Of a stretch of 64,000 nucleotides of DNA, positions 34,398-42,036 are shown piece after piece. The position numbers were made by a program, and so were the translations under genes. The notes under the pieces were generated by a model. It was not told where the DNA came from. It was given only the letters and a program-made list of their open reading frames with translations, and ran no database searches. Source of the stretch: Devosia salina (lineage in GTDB: Bacteria > Pseudomonadota > Alphaproteobacteria > Rhizobiales > Devosiaceae). The stretch lies in NCBI RefSeq assembly GCF_019504385.1, contig NZ_CP080590.1, positions 3,897,501 through 3,961,500 on the forward strand. Reading direction: 5' to 3'. How positions within the stretch are numbered: position 1 is the first letter of the stretch; the number at the start of each line of letters is the position of its first letter.

Positions 34398-34865
34398 CTA
34401 CTTCAGTCCGCGTATGGCCGCTGCCAGTGCCGACGCAAGCCTGCGAATCTGGCTGCGTTGCCACATTGCCTGGCGACGATCGAGGTCGATCAGAAGCCGG
34501 TCAATTGCGGCTTCTGTTTCAAGACGCTCATAGCCCGCTGCAGCCAAAATGCCGACAAGGCGCTCGAGCAGTTCCAGGGCCACCTTGCTTTTCGAGCTCA
34601 GGGACCGCAACACAAGATAGGAGCAGGCCTGTGCGATGGCCTGTGAGTCCGGGGCAAGAGCCAGCAACTGCGTGGTTTTGTACTGCGCCGTCCGCTTCCG
34701 ATGGGCCTCGGCTGCCTTGGTCGACCCGGCCGGTGCGGGCATCTTAAAACTGATGACAGCCTCAAAATCGTCCGCCACCAGTCGGGCCAGTTTTTCTCTC
34801 AATGCAAGGAGCTCAGGAACCGAATCTGCCTCTTTGCCGTCTCCGTCCGATATATGCTCGCCCAA
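34398..34865 (-). CDS. Small hypothetical helical protein of the mobile element
   Basis: 155 residues from a TTG at 34865, preceded by GGAG at a good distance; no in-frame ATG fits upstream because of a stop. Mostly helical, with LLALREKLARLVADDFEAVISF, AHRKRTAQYKTTQLLALAP and a C-terminal coiled-coil-like stretch (RLETEAAIDRLLIDLDRRQAMW). No domain recognised. It lies between integrase and primase, so a role in element replication or excision is possible. Confidence 0.55.
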   Translation of the reverse strand: MGEHISDGDGKEADSVPELLALREKLARLVADDFEAVISFKMPAPAGSTKAAEAHRKRTAQYKTTQLLALAPDSQAIAQACSYLVLRSLSSKSKVALELLERLVGILAAAGYERLETEAAIDRLLIDLDRRQAMWQRSQIRRLASALAAAIRGLK

Positions 34866-34930
34866 TGTTCATCTCCGGTGAAAAAGGTTCCGGCCCGACA
34901 CGGCCGGAATGGACGAACCATCACCGCCTC

Positions 34931-34946
34931 CCTGGCAAGGAACAAC
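34931..34946 (-). promoter_or_regulatory. Copy 3 of the shared 16-bp motif (15 of 16 match)
   Basis: Reads GTTGTTCCTTGCCAGG on the minus strand. It is followed at once by GGAGG-like bases and a 40-codon frame starting at ATG 34921 that overlaps the start of the 155-residue gene; the motif may belong to a leader for that gene. Confidence 0.65.
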
Positions 34947-34981
34947 ATTTGCCAAGGGCCTAACGTCGGGGGGCGTGCATG

Positions 34982-36601
34982 TCAGCTGGTGCTGAACTTA
35001 ATCTTGTCGAACCAGGCGAAATCCTCCGCCGTCGGCAGCGGCGACCCATAGCGTGCACTGACGTGCCGACCGCGTAGCCGCTTACGTTGTTTAGTCTCCT
35101 CGGTATCCTCAGGCTCATGACCCATGAACATGTTCCGGATCGCAATGGGGATGCCGGCCTCGTCACACCGCTGCGCAAACAGGTGCCGGGCGCTGTAGGC
35201 GACGTAGCGCGCGTCACTGGTCACGCTGCGCACTACGCGGTTGGCGCGCTTGGACAGCGCCGATGACGTATTGCCGAAGCGATCAGGCTTCTCCTTGGGG
35301 AACAGCCGGGCATTTGGACCGTCCTGACGCCGGCGTCGTTCAATGAGATCCAAAATGCCGTCATCGATCACCTCTCGCGCAAGAGGAAAGATGCGGCGCG
35401 CGGCGGAGGACTTGAGCCGCAACTCTGTCTTGCGGATGGCGTGAAACGGGTCGCCGTCGAAGTCGAAGTGCAGCAGATCGATGCACATGCGACCATGCAG
35501 CATGCGGAAATCGGACACGCACAGCTGCGTGAACTCCTGCAATCGCAAGCCCTGCCGGCAATTGACCCGGGGCCACCAATAATCCGCTGAATATTTCGGC
35601 TTTTTGCTGGCCTCGCGGAAGATCGCCGCTTCCATATCCGCGGTAAAGGGAAGTCGGATCTCGACGTCAAGCAGGTCCTCGCCGTCAACGACCTGCTCCG
35701 AATTCACCCCGGTGACCGGGTTGGTGGCCAGGATACCCTTGTGGACCAGATGGCCGAATAGCCCCCGGATGACAGTCAAATACTTGCTGTTGACCGTGGT
35801 CGGGCTGATCGGCGGCAGTGGTTGGGCGCGCTCCTTATTCAGCGCGATTGCCTTGACCGGATCGTCGGTCTTGAGGTGCTTGATCGCATCGAACGGCATC
35901 TGATCGATGAGGTCACGATAGTGCAATAGATCGGTCTTGCCATATTCGTGCACAGGCTTGTCGCCGATCGTGCAGACAAAGATGCGTACCTTGGTGCCAA
36001 TTTCGCTCAGATATTGTTCGCCGCGGCCCTTCCTGCGAAGTCCCGCCAGGTAGTCCGGCAGAAAGCTGGTCAGCGGCTTATTGGCGTCCGGGTGGAGGCT
36101 CGCGAGGCGGATAGCGCTCATTACCGTCTGTGCAAGGTCAGTAGAGGATTGATCCGCCAGAGGCGCCGCCGGCGAGGGTTGCGGAACCGGAAGGTTCGTC
36201 GGGATGGCGAGTTGACCAATCAGTTCGTCAGACGACGCTTCGGCCTTGAGGGCGTCATCTGATGGCCTAGTGTCGAGGCTTTCCAGCAGGGCCTTGTATC
36301 GCAGCCTTTGCGACCATTGCTGGCCCGTGCGGTCCAGGTCATTCATGACGCTGTCCAGGACGGCGCTCAATGCGCTGCGGGCGCCGGGCGAAAGCCCCGC
36401 GTCGCGCAATACAGCAAATGCATCCTCTACGACCAATGTCAAAGCCCAGGCTCTCCGCCGGGCCACCCGCATATTGCATGTACGCAATGACCTGCGGATG
36501 TCCGACCGTCCAAGGCGATCGATCAGGTCCGCCGGCACCGCCTTGCGGAACCAGAGGACCGGACCCCGCCGGTGAACCAAGGATGATGTAGGACCAAGCA
36601 A
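34982..36601 (-). CDS. int: Tyrosine recombinase/integrase of a tRNA-Ser-integrated element
   Basis: 539 residues. The N-terminus VLWFRKAVPADLIDRLG is typical of large alphaproteobacterial phage-type integrases. The catalytic domain shows an Arg in NCRQGLRLQEF near 350, Arg472-His473 in YSARHLFAQ, His495 in MGHEPED, and the nucleophile Tyr518 in SARYGSP. The start is a TTG at 36601 inside the motif copy; an alternative start downstream is possible. Its 5' end is 93 bp from the 3' end of tRNA-Ser, the usual layout for an integrase next to its attachment site. Confidence 0.87.
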   Translation of the reverse strand: MLGPTSSLVHRRGPVLWFRKAVPADLIDRLGRSDIRRSLRTCNMRVARRRAWALTLVVEDAFAVLRDAGLSPGARSALSAVLDSVMNDLDRTGQQWSQRLRYKALLESLDTRPSDDALKAEASSDELIGQLAIPTNLPVPQPSPAAPLADQSSTDLAQTVMSAIRLASLHPDANKPLTSFLPDYLAGLRRKGRGEQYLSEIGTKVRIFVCTIGDKPVHEYGKTDLLHYRDLIDQMPFDAIKHLKTDDPVKAIALNKERAQPLPPISPTTVNSKYLTVIRGLFGHLVHKGILATNPVTGVNSEQVVDGEDLLDVEIRLPFTADMEAAIFREASKKPKYSADYWWPRVNCRQGLRLQEFTQLCVSDFRMLHGRMCIDLLHFDFDGDPFHAIRKTELRLKSSAARRIFPLAREVIDDGILDLIERRRRQDGPNARLFPKEKPDRFGNTSSALSKRANRVVRSVTSDARYVAYSARHLFAQRCDEAGIPIAIRNMFMGHEPEDTEETKQRKRLRGRHVSARYGSPLPTAEDFAWFDKIKFSTS

Positions 36602-36609
36602 GGAACAAA
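36594..36609 (-). promoter_or_regulatory. Copy 4 of the shared motif (14 of 16 match), at the integrase start
   Basis: Minus strand TTTGTTCCTTGCTTGG. It overlaps the putative TTG start of the integrase, and a CCCGTC/GACGGG hairpin lies 5 bp farther upstream (36614-36630). Confidence 0.6.
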
Positions 36610-36693
36610 CACTCCCGTCGCTGTGACGGGATGCTGTGACAGAATCCGTTCTCAGATTCGGATTCTACCCTAGCAATTTCAATGACTTAGGAG

Positions 36694-36783
36694 TGGCGGA
36701 GAGAGAGGGATTCGAACCCCCGATAGAGTTGCCCCTATGCCGCATTTCGAGTGCGGTGCATTCAACCGCTCTGCCATCTCTCC
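36694..36783 (-). tRNA. tRNA-Ser (anticodon CGA)
   Basis: 90 nt with CCA encoded. Acceptor stem GGAGAGA/TCTCTCC, anticodon stem CCGCA/TGCGG with loop CTCGAAA (anticodon CGA, decoding UCG), long variable arm typical of serine tRNA (CATAGGGGCAACTCTATC), T arm GGTTCGAATCC. Its 3' end faces the integrase, so it is the probable integration target. Confidence 0.97.
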
Positions 36784-37032
36784 GCGAGATCGAAAGCGCC
36801 CGGAAACGGACGCGGCTGGTCGATACGGCGGGGCTTATGACATAGCCCAACCGCGCCTGCAACACCCCTTTTGCGCGTTTCGCCCCGGAGCGATGCTTGG
36901 GGGTTGCACCTGTTTCCCCAAGTCGCGCTGCTGGACGCAGGCCCCATGGCCCTCACATTTGCGTGCACGGACATCCGGCGTCCGCATTGCCCCGTTAGCC
37001 TCCTTGCCATCAACAAAGAGGGAGACTTGACC

Positions 37033-37800
37033 ATGGTTACACGCCGCACCGTCGTCGCCGGCATGGCCGGCTTGCCCTTTGCCGGCTTTGCCGCCAGTTT
37101 TGTCGCAACCGCCACCCACGCGCAGGAGATGCCCATGGCCGACACGCTCGCCACCAGCGCCGGCGACCTGGTGATTCATCCGGTCGATCACGCCAGTCTC
37201 GTGCTCGAATGGGACGGCAAGGCCATCTATGTCGATCCGGTTGGCGGTGCCGGGCGCTATGCATCGCTGCCCGAGCCCGCCGCTATTCTGATTACCCATG
37301 GACATGGCGATCATTTCGATGTGCCCACGCTCGAGGCCATTGCCGGAAACGCGCCGCTCATCACCAATGGGGATGTTTTTTCCAAGTTGCCGGAAGGACT
37401 TAAGGCCAATGCCACCGCGCTCGCCAATGGCGAAAGCGGCACCATTCTCGACCTGCCGATCCGCGCCATCGCCGCGCACAACACCACCGAGGACCGCTTG
37501 CGCTACCATCCGGTCGGCGTCGGCAATGGCTATGTGCTGAGCTTTGGCGACAAGCAGGTCTATATCGCCGGCGATACCGAGCCCACGCAGGATATGCTGG
37601 ATTTACAAGACATTAGCGTCGCCTTCCTGCCCATGAACCTGCCCTATACGATGACCGTGGACCAGGCCGTGGAGGCGATCAACACCTTCAAGCCAGCCGT
37701 GGTTTACCCCTATCATTATGGCGATAGCGACCTCAGCCCGCTTGAGACCGATATCGACGCTGCGGTCGAGGTGCGGCTGCGCAACTGGTATCCCGGCTAG
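37033..37800 (+). CDS. UlaG-like metallo-beta-lactamase-fold hydrolase with Tat-like signal
   Basis: 255 residues from ATG 37033. The N-terminus MVTRRTVVAGMAGLPFAG has a twin-arginine and hydrophobic core ending THAQE, so it is probably exported by Tat. The metal motif THGHGDHFD (H-x-H-x-DH) is near 90-98; later YIAGDTEPT and YPYHYGDSD give further ligands. The family includes L-ascorbate-6-phosphate lactonase and many proteins of unknown substrate. A longer frame from 36871 lacks family sequence. Confidence 0.85.
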   Translation: MVTRRTVVAGMAGLPFAGFAASFVATATHAQEMPMADTLATSAGDLVIHPVDHASLVLEWDGKAIYVDPVGGAGRYASLPEPAAILITHGHGDHFDVPTLEAIAGNAPLITNGDVFSKLPEGLKANATALANGESGTILDLPIRAIAAHNTTEDRLRYHPVGVGNGYVLSFGDKQVYIAGDTEPTQDMLDLQDISVAFLPMNLPYTMTVDQAVEAINTFKPAVVYPYHYGDSDLSPLETDIDAAVEVRLRNWYPG

Positions 37801-37859
37801 GTCCTGGACTGCGTTAATGAACGCATTCTGAACGGAAAATGCTGTCCGGGCTCGAACCG

Positions 37860-37890
37860 GGCCCCGCCGCGCTTGACTCCGGGGCCTTTT
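37860..37890 (+). terminator. Candidate terminator after the metallo-hydrolase gene
   Basis: GGCCCCG / CGGGGCC with a long loop followed by TTTT, 60 bp after the stop. A second hairpin (GCGCACCGG / CCGGTGCGC then TGGTTTTG) follows at 37913-37941. Either could end the transcript before rplU. Confidence 0.5.
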
Positions 37891-37912
37891 GACCCGATAA
37901 GCCCCCAATCTG

Positions 37913-37941
37913 CGCACCGGTCCGTCCGGTGCGCTGGTTTT
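37913..37941 (+). terminator. Second candidate terminator upstream of rplU
   Basis: A 9-bp stem GCGCACCGG / CCGGTGCGC with loop TCCGT, followed by TGGTTTTGTTTG. Better stem than the first, with a broken T-run. Confidence 0.55.
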
Positions 37942-38072
37942 GTTTGAAAACGCTGCTCGAGGCTGCCGGCCGAAATCTTCGGCCCCATCATTCGAAAAGC
38001 CCGCGGGATTGGCATGAACCTGCGGCGCCGCAGAGCGCGACAGATAGGGACCGGTTGGGAAAACCAATCGGC

Positions 38073-38609
38073 ATGAATATGACTTTCGCCGTTATCAAGA
38101 CGGGCGGGAAGCAGTACAAGGTTGCTGCCAACGACGTCATCAAGATCGAAAAGCTCGAGGCCGAGGCCGGTGACATCGTCACCTTCGACCAGGTCCTCAT
38201 GGTTGGCGACACCATCGGCGCCCCGCTGGTGGAAGGCGCCCTGGTTGCGGCCGAGCTGGTCGAGACCAAGAAGCAGAAGACCGTCATCATCTTCAAGAAG
38301 CGTCGCCGCCACAATTCGCGTCGCCGCAACGGCCACCGCCAGCTGCTGACCACGGTGCGCATCACCGAGATCCTGACCGGCGGTGCCAAGCCGACGATCA
38401 AGGCTGCTGCCAATGCTGAAAAGACCGAAGCCGTCGCCGAGAAGGCCCCGGCCAAGAAGGCTGCACCGAAGGCCGAAGCTGCTGCCGAAGCCCCGGCCAA
38501 GAAGCCGGCTGCCAAGAAGGCCGCTGCCGCCAAGGAAGACACCGCCGCTGAAAAGCCGGCGAAGAAGGCCCCGGCCAAGAAGGCCGCTCCCAAGGCCGAC
38601 AAGGAATAA
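38073..38609 (+). CDS. rplU: 50S ribosomal protein L21 with long Ala/Lys/Pro C-terminal extension
   Basis: 178 residues from ATG 38073 (MNMTFAVIKTGGKQYKV); an ATG two codons later is equally possible. Residues 1-105 are ordinary L21 (FKKRRRHNSRRRNGHRQ is the 23S-binding loop). The remaining 70 residues are repeats of AKKAA, PKAEA and APAKK, resembling histone-H1 tails. The usual L21 is about 103 residues; extensions are known in alphaproteobacteria. Followed by rpmA in the normal order. Confidence 0.96.
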   Translation: MNMTFAVIKTGGKQYKVAANDVIKIEKLEAEAGDIVTFDQVLMVGDTIGAPLVEGALVAAELVETKKQKTVIIFKKRRRHNSRRRNGHRQLLTTVRITEILTGGAKPTIKAAANAEKTEAVAEKAPAKKAAPKAEAAAEAPAKKPAAKKAAAAKEDTAAEKPAKKAPAKKAAPKADKE

Positions 38610-38623
38610 GAGGAAGCTAGACC

Positions 38624-38890
38624 ATGGCACACAAGAAAGCAGGCGGTTCATCCCGCAACGGTCGTGATACCGCTGGCCGTCGTCTCGGCGTCAAGAAGTT
38701 CGGCGGCGAAGCTGTCATCGCCGGCAACATCATCGTGCGTCAGCGCGGCACCAAGTGGGCTCCGGGCACCGGCGTCGGCCTGGGCAAGGATCACACCATT
38801 TTTGCGCTGATCGACGGCACTGTTGCGTTCCGCACCCGCGCGAACAGCAAAGTACACGTTTCCGTCGTTCCGGCAGAGGCCGCCGAATAA
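38624..38890 (+). CDS. rpmA: 50S ribosomal protein L27
   Basis: 88 residues beginning MAHKKAGGSSRNGRDT, the standard L27 N-terminus that reaches the peptidyl-transferase centre without needing cleavage. Core GRRLGVKKFGGEAVIAGNIIVRQRGTKWAPGTGVGLGKDHTIFA is complete. 14 bp after rplU, same operon, ended by the strong terminator at 38961. Confidence 0.98.
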   Translation: MAHKKAGGSSRNGRDTAGRRLGVKKFGGEAVIAGNIIVRQRGTKWAPGTGVGLGKDHTIFALIDGTVAFRTRANSKVHVSVVPAEAAE

Positions 38891-38960
38891 CCCGGCAGGC
38901 CTGACCAACCCGCCGGAGACCAGTTCCCCGGCGCGTTTGGCGACAGACACGACAAATCAA

Positions 38961-38988
38961 GGGGAACCGGTCCGCCGGTTCCCCTTTT
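38961..38988 (+). terminator. Rho-independent terminator after rplU-rpmA
   Basis: A perfect 10-bp stem GGGGAACCGG / CCGGTTCCCC with loop TCCG, followed by TTTTCGTATTT. Confidence 0.85.
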
Positions 38989-39008
38989 CGTATTTGGAAA
39001 TCTGTCCC

Positions 39009-39536
39009 ATGAGCACCCTGAAGGATCGTCTGCCTGCCACCCTCGCCACGGCCCGCCTGGCCCTGGCCACCCCTGCTCTGGGCCATGTTCGCGAAATGGC
39101 CGTATTGGCCAATAACAAAGCCATTCACGCGGTGCTGTCGCGCCTGCCTCACCCCTATGGGGAAAGCGACGGGCGGTTCTTCGTGGAGACGATTGCCCGG
39201 GGACCGGAGGAATTCGCCTGGGCCATCGAGCACCGAGGCGCCTTTATCGGCACGATCGGCCTGCACCTGCTGCCCGGCCGCTTGCCGGAACTGGGCTACT
39301 GGCTGGGCGAGCCCTTCTGGGGCCAGGGCTTTGCCACCGAGGCAGGCCAGGCCGTGGTCGCGGCGGCACGAGCGGCCGGCGCGCCGGGGCTGCGCTCGCG
39401 GGCCTTGCTCGACAACCATGCGTCGCGCAAGGTTCTTGGCAAGCTCGGCTTTATCGACGTCGGCGAGGATATCGACCGCACCGGCACCCTCACCGGGCGC
39501 AAGGTCATGCAGATGCGGCTGGAGTTCGGGAGATGA
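39009..39536 (+). CDS. GNAT-family N-acetyltransferase 1 (RimJ/RimL type)
   Basis: 175 residues from ATG 39009 (MSTLKDRLPAT). The acetyl-CoA loop is in ELGYWLGEPFWGQGFATEAGQAVV, and the family end-motif DNHASRKVLGKLGF is present. The target is unknown; RimJ/L-type enzymes acetylate protein N-termini or small amines. Overlaps the next acetyltransferase by 4 bp (ATGA). Confidence 0.88.
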   Translation: MSTLKDRLPATLATARLALATPALGHVREMAVLANNKAIHAVLSRLPHPYGESDGRFFVETIARGPEEFAWAIEHRGAFIGTIGLHLLPGRLPELGYWLGEPFWGQGFATEAGQAVVAAARAAGAPGLRSRALLDNHASRKVLGKLGFIDVGEDIDRTGTLTGRKVMQMRLEFGR

Positions 39537-40060
39537 CCGAGCTCCGCACCGAACGCCTCATTCTCCGCCCCGGCCGGCCCGACGATGCGCCCTGCTTTGC
39601 GCTCGGCGTCAGCGATTTCGCTGTCGCCCGCTGGCTGACGCCCCTGCCCTTTCCCTTCACCCTGGCCATGGCCAGCGACTGGTTGCGCCAGGCACCGGGC
39701 GACGACCCAGGCAGGGCCATGTTCATCGTCGATCTGCCAGGCCGTGGCCTGATTGGATGCGTGGCGCTGGGGAGCGAACTGGGCTTCTGGATCGCCCGCC
39801 CCCATTGGGGACGCGGCTATGTCACCGAGGCGGCGCGGGCCGTGATCGGCTGGCATTTCGCCAATAGCGATGCCGGTGCGATCGCCTCGAGCGCCCATCA
39901 CGACAACCGGGCCTCGCTCCGCGTCAAGGCCAAGCTGGGCTTTCGCGAGACCGGTCGGGACATGCGTTTTTCCCATGCCCTGCAGCATAATGTGCAACAT
40001 GTGCTAACCAGTCTCGACCGCTCCGACTGGGCGGCCCTGGAGTCCAAGCAATGCGCCTGA
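39533..40060 (+). CDS. GNAT-family N-acetyltransferase 2
   Basis: 175 residues. LRTERLILRPG start, ELGFWIARPHWGRGYVTEAARAVIGWHF for acetyl-CoA binding, and HHDNRASLRVKAKLGF near the end. Second of three consecutive paralogous acetyltransferases between rpmA and obg, translationally coupled to the first. Confidence 0.88.
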   Translation: MTELRTERLILRPGRPDDAPCFALGVSDFAVARWLTPLPFPFTLAMASDWLRQAPGDDPGRAMFIVDLPGRGLIGCVALGSELGFWIARPHWGRGYVTEAARAVIGWHFANSDAGAIASSAHHDNRASLRVKAKLGFRETGRDMRFSHALQHNVQHVLTSLDRSDWAALESKQCA

Positions 40061-40149
40061 GAGACAGTCTTGCCGACCGGATCGAAACGGCTCGACGCCC
40101 CTTTCTGCCGCTACGGGGGATGGCGCCCGCAGGGCGGATGAGGAGTATC

Positions 40150-40220
40150 GCGGCTCTTCAGGACCCCTCACCCGTCTCGCGCTGCGCGCGATCCACCCTC
40201 TGCCACAGGGGGAGAGGGGA
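40150..40220. repeat. GC-rich dispersed intergenic repeat (first copy-type)
   Basis: Contains CACCCGTCTCGCGCTGCGCGC and a short inverted CCCTCTGCCAC...GGGGGAGAGGGG segment. A related C/G-rich palindromic stretch is at 41925-42016. This looks like the interspersed repeats common between genes in Hyphomicrobiales; it is non-coding. Confidence 0.5.
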
Positions 40221-40253
40221 AAGTCGTGCATTGGACCAATGCGGGGGGCAAAC

Positions 40254-40820
40254 ATGACCCCCACCCTCGTCACCGACCGGCTGATCCTGCGGCCGCCCCA
40301 ACAGGGCGATGCCGAACCCATCGCGCGATTCCTCAACGACATCGAGGTTTCGGGCAATCTGGCGCGCGTGCCCTTTCCCTATCATCTCAGCGATGCCCGG
40401 GCCTGGCTGCGCACCCAGCGGCCCGACCTCTCCCCGCAGGAGGCAAATTTCTCCATCGAGCTTGCGGATGTCGGCTATGTCGGCCATATCGGCTATCAGC
40501 CCGCAGGCGATACCGCAGTGATCGGCTATTGGCTGGGCAAGCCGCATTGGGGGCGCGGCATCATGACCGAAGCCGCCCGGGCCGCCGTCAACTGGTACTT
40601 TGCCAGCACCGGGGCCGAGGTCCTCTATTCGGGCGTGTTCCACTTCAACGCGGCGTCTCTGGCCATCCAGCACCGGCTGGGATTTACCGAGACGGGCCGC
40701 TCCACCCTGCTCTGCCTTGCGCGGAACGCCGAGCTGGAGCATATCGACACCATATTGACGCGCGAGCGTTTCCTTGAGACCTGGCCGCCGGCATTGCGGC
40801 TCGGAAACGCGGCGAGCTAG
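40254..40820 (+). CDS. GNAT-family N-acetyltransferase 3
   Basis: 188 residues from ATG 40254, preceded by GGGGGGC; an ATG at 40239 is also in frame. TDRLILRPPQQGD start, VIGYWLGKPHWGRGIMTEAARAAVNWYF for cofactor binding, and FHFNAASLAIQHRLGFTETG. Third GNAT gene in a row, 21 bp upstream of obg, so it may be co-transcribed with it. Confidence 0.88.
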   Translation: MTPTLVTDRLILRPPQQGDAEPIARFLNDIEVSGNLARVPFPYHLSDARAWLRTQRPDLSPQEANFSIELADVGYVGHIGYQPAGDTAVIGYWLGKPHWGRGIMTEAARAAVNWYFASTGAEVLYSGVFHFNAASLAIQHRLGFTETGRSTLLCLARNAELEHIDTILTRERFLETWPPALRLGNAAS

Positions 40821-40841
40821 CCGCTGGAAGGCACGACAGGC

Positions 40842-41885
40842 ATGAAATTTCTCGACCAGGCCAAGGTCTATATCAAGTCGGGTTCCGGTGGCGCCGGCGC
40901 CGTCAGCTTCCTGCGCGAAAAATTCGTCGAGTTCGGCGGCCCCGATGGCGGCAATGGCGGGCGCGGCGGCGACGTGATCGCCGAATGCGCCGATGGCCTC
41001 AACACGCTGATCGACTTCCGCTACCAGCAGCATTTCCGCGCCGGCACCGGCGTGCACGGCATGGGGAAGAACCGCACCGGCGCCGATGGCGAGGATGTCA
41101 TCCTGCGCGTGCCCGTGGGTACCCAGATCTTCGAGGAAGACCAGGAAACGCTCATTGCCGACTTCACCGAGGTCGGGCAGCGTGTCGTTCTGCTCAAGGG
41201 CGGCAATGGCGGCTTCGGCAATGCCTATTTCAAGACCAGCTCCAACCAGGCGCCGCGCCGCGCCAATCCGGGCCAGGAGGGCGTTGAAAAGGGCATCTGG
41301 CTGCGCCTGAAGCTGATTGCCGATGCCGGCCTTGTCGGCCAGCCCAATGCCGGCAAGTCGACTTTCCTCGCCGCTGTTTCGGCCGCCAAGCCCAAGATCG
41401 CCGACTATCCCTTCACCACGCTGCACCCCAATCTGGGCGTGGTCCGCATCGGCGAGCGCGAATTCGTCTTGGCCGACATTCCCGGGCTCATCGAGGGGGC
41501 AAGCGAAGGCATCGGCATTGGCGACCGGTTTCTGGGCCATATCGAACGCTGCGGCGTCTTGATCCACCTCATCGACGGCACCAATGAAGACGTCGCCCAC
41601 ACTTACCAGGCCGTGCGCTACGAGCTGGCCGCCTATGCCGATGTGCTGGCCGACAAGCCGGAAATCGTCGTGCTCAACAAGGTCGACGCGCTGACGCCCG
41701 AAGAGGTCAAGGCCAAGGTCAAGGCGCTCAAGAAGGTCTCCAAGGCCGAGGTGCGGCTGGTTTCGGGGGCAACCGGATCGGGTGTCGAGCAGGTGCTCTA
41801 CGACGTGCTCAACATCCTCGATGCGGAAAAGGCCGAGAAGGCCGAGGCCGAGCGGAAAAAGGTCGAAGGCAAATGGACGCCTTGA
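40842..41885 (+). CDS. obgE: GTPase Obg/CgtA
   Basis: 347 residues. The glycine-rich Obg domain (GGAGAVSFLREKFVEFGGPDGGNGGRGGDV) occupies about 1-158; the GTPase domain has P-loop GQPNAGKST near 167, DIPGLIEGA (G3) near 213 and NKVD (G4) near 281. It assists 50S assembly and stress responses. Lys-rich C-terminal tail. First gene of the obg-proBA-nadD-rsfS-rlmH cluster. Confidence 0.97.
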   Translation: MKFLDQAKVYIKSGSGGAGAVSFLREKFVEFGGPDGGNGGRGGDVIAECADGLNTLIDFRYQQHFRAGTGVHGMGKNRTGADGEDVILRVPVGTQIFEEDQETLIADFTEVGQRVVLLKGGNGGFGNAYFKTSSNQAPRRANPGQEGVEKGIWLRLKLIADAGLVGQPNAGKSTFLAAVSAAKPKIADYPFTTLHPNLGVVRIGEREFVLADIPGLIEGASEGIGIGDRFLGHIERCGVLIHLIDGTNEDVAHTYQAVRYELAAYADVLADKPEIVVLNKVDALTPEEVKAKVKALKKVSKAEVRLVSGATGSGVEQVLYDVLNILDAEKAEKAEAERKKVEGKWTP

Positions 41886-41924
41886 TCGCGTTGATGCCTT
41901 CGCACGCTGGATGCAACTCCTCCC

Positions 41925-42016
41925 CCTGGACGGGGGAGGCCGGGTGGGGGTGGTCACGCGCTCGACGCCCTGCAAGCTGTCCCCCCACCCCAACCCTCCC
42001 CGCAAGGGGGAGGGAG
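41925..42016. repeat. GC-rich dispersed intergenic repeat (second copy-type)
   Basis: Palindromic C/G-rich block between obg and proB with CCCCCTGGACGGGGGAGG at one end and CCTCCCCGCAAGGGGGAGGG at the other, forming two short hairpins. Similar in composition to the repeat near 40150-40220. Confidence 0.55.
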
Positions 42017-42036
42017 TGGATCGAGTTCGCCGCAAG

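Noticed and set aside
21331..36609. Reading the shared 16-bp motif as an alphaproteobacterial LexA box
   Set aside because: The known box is GTTC-N7-GTTC. The motif has one GTTC and no second one at the right spacing in any of the four copies.
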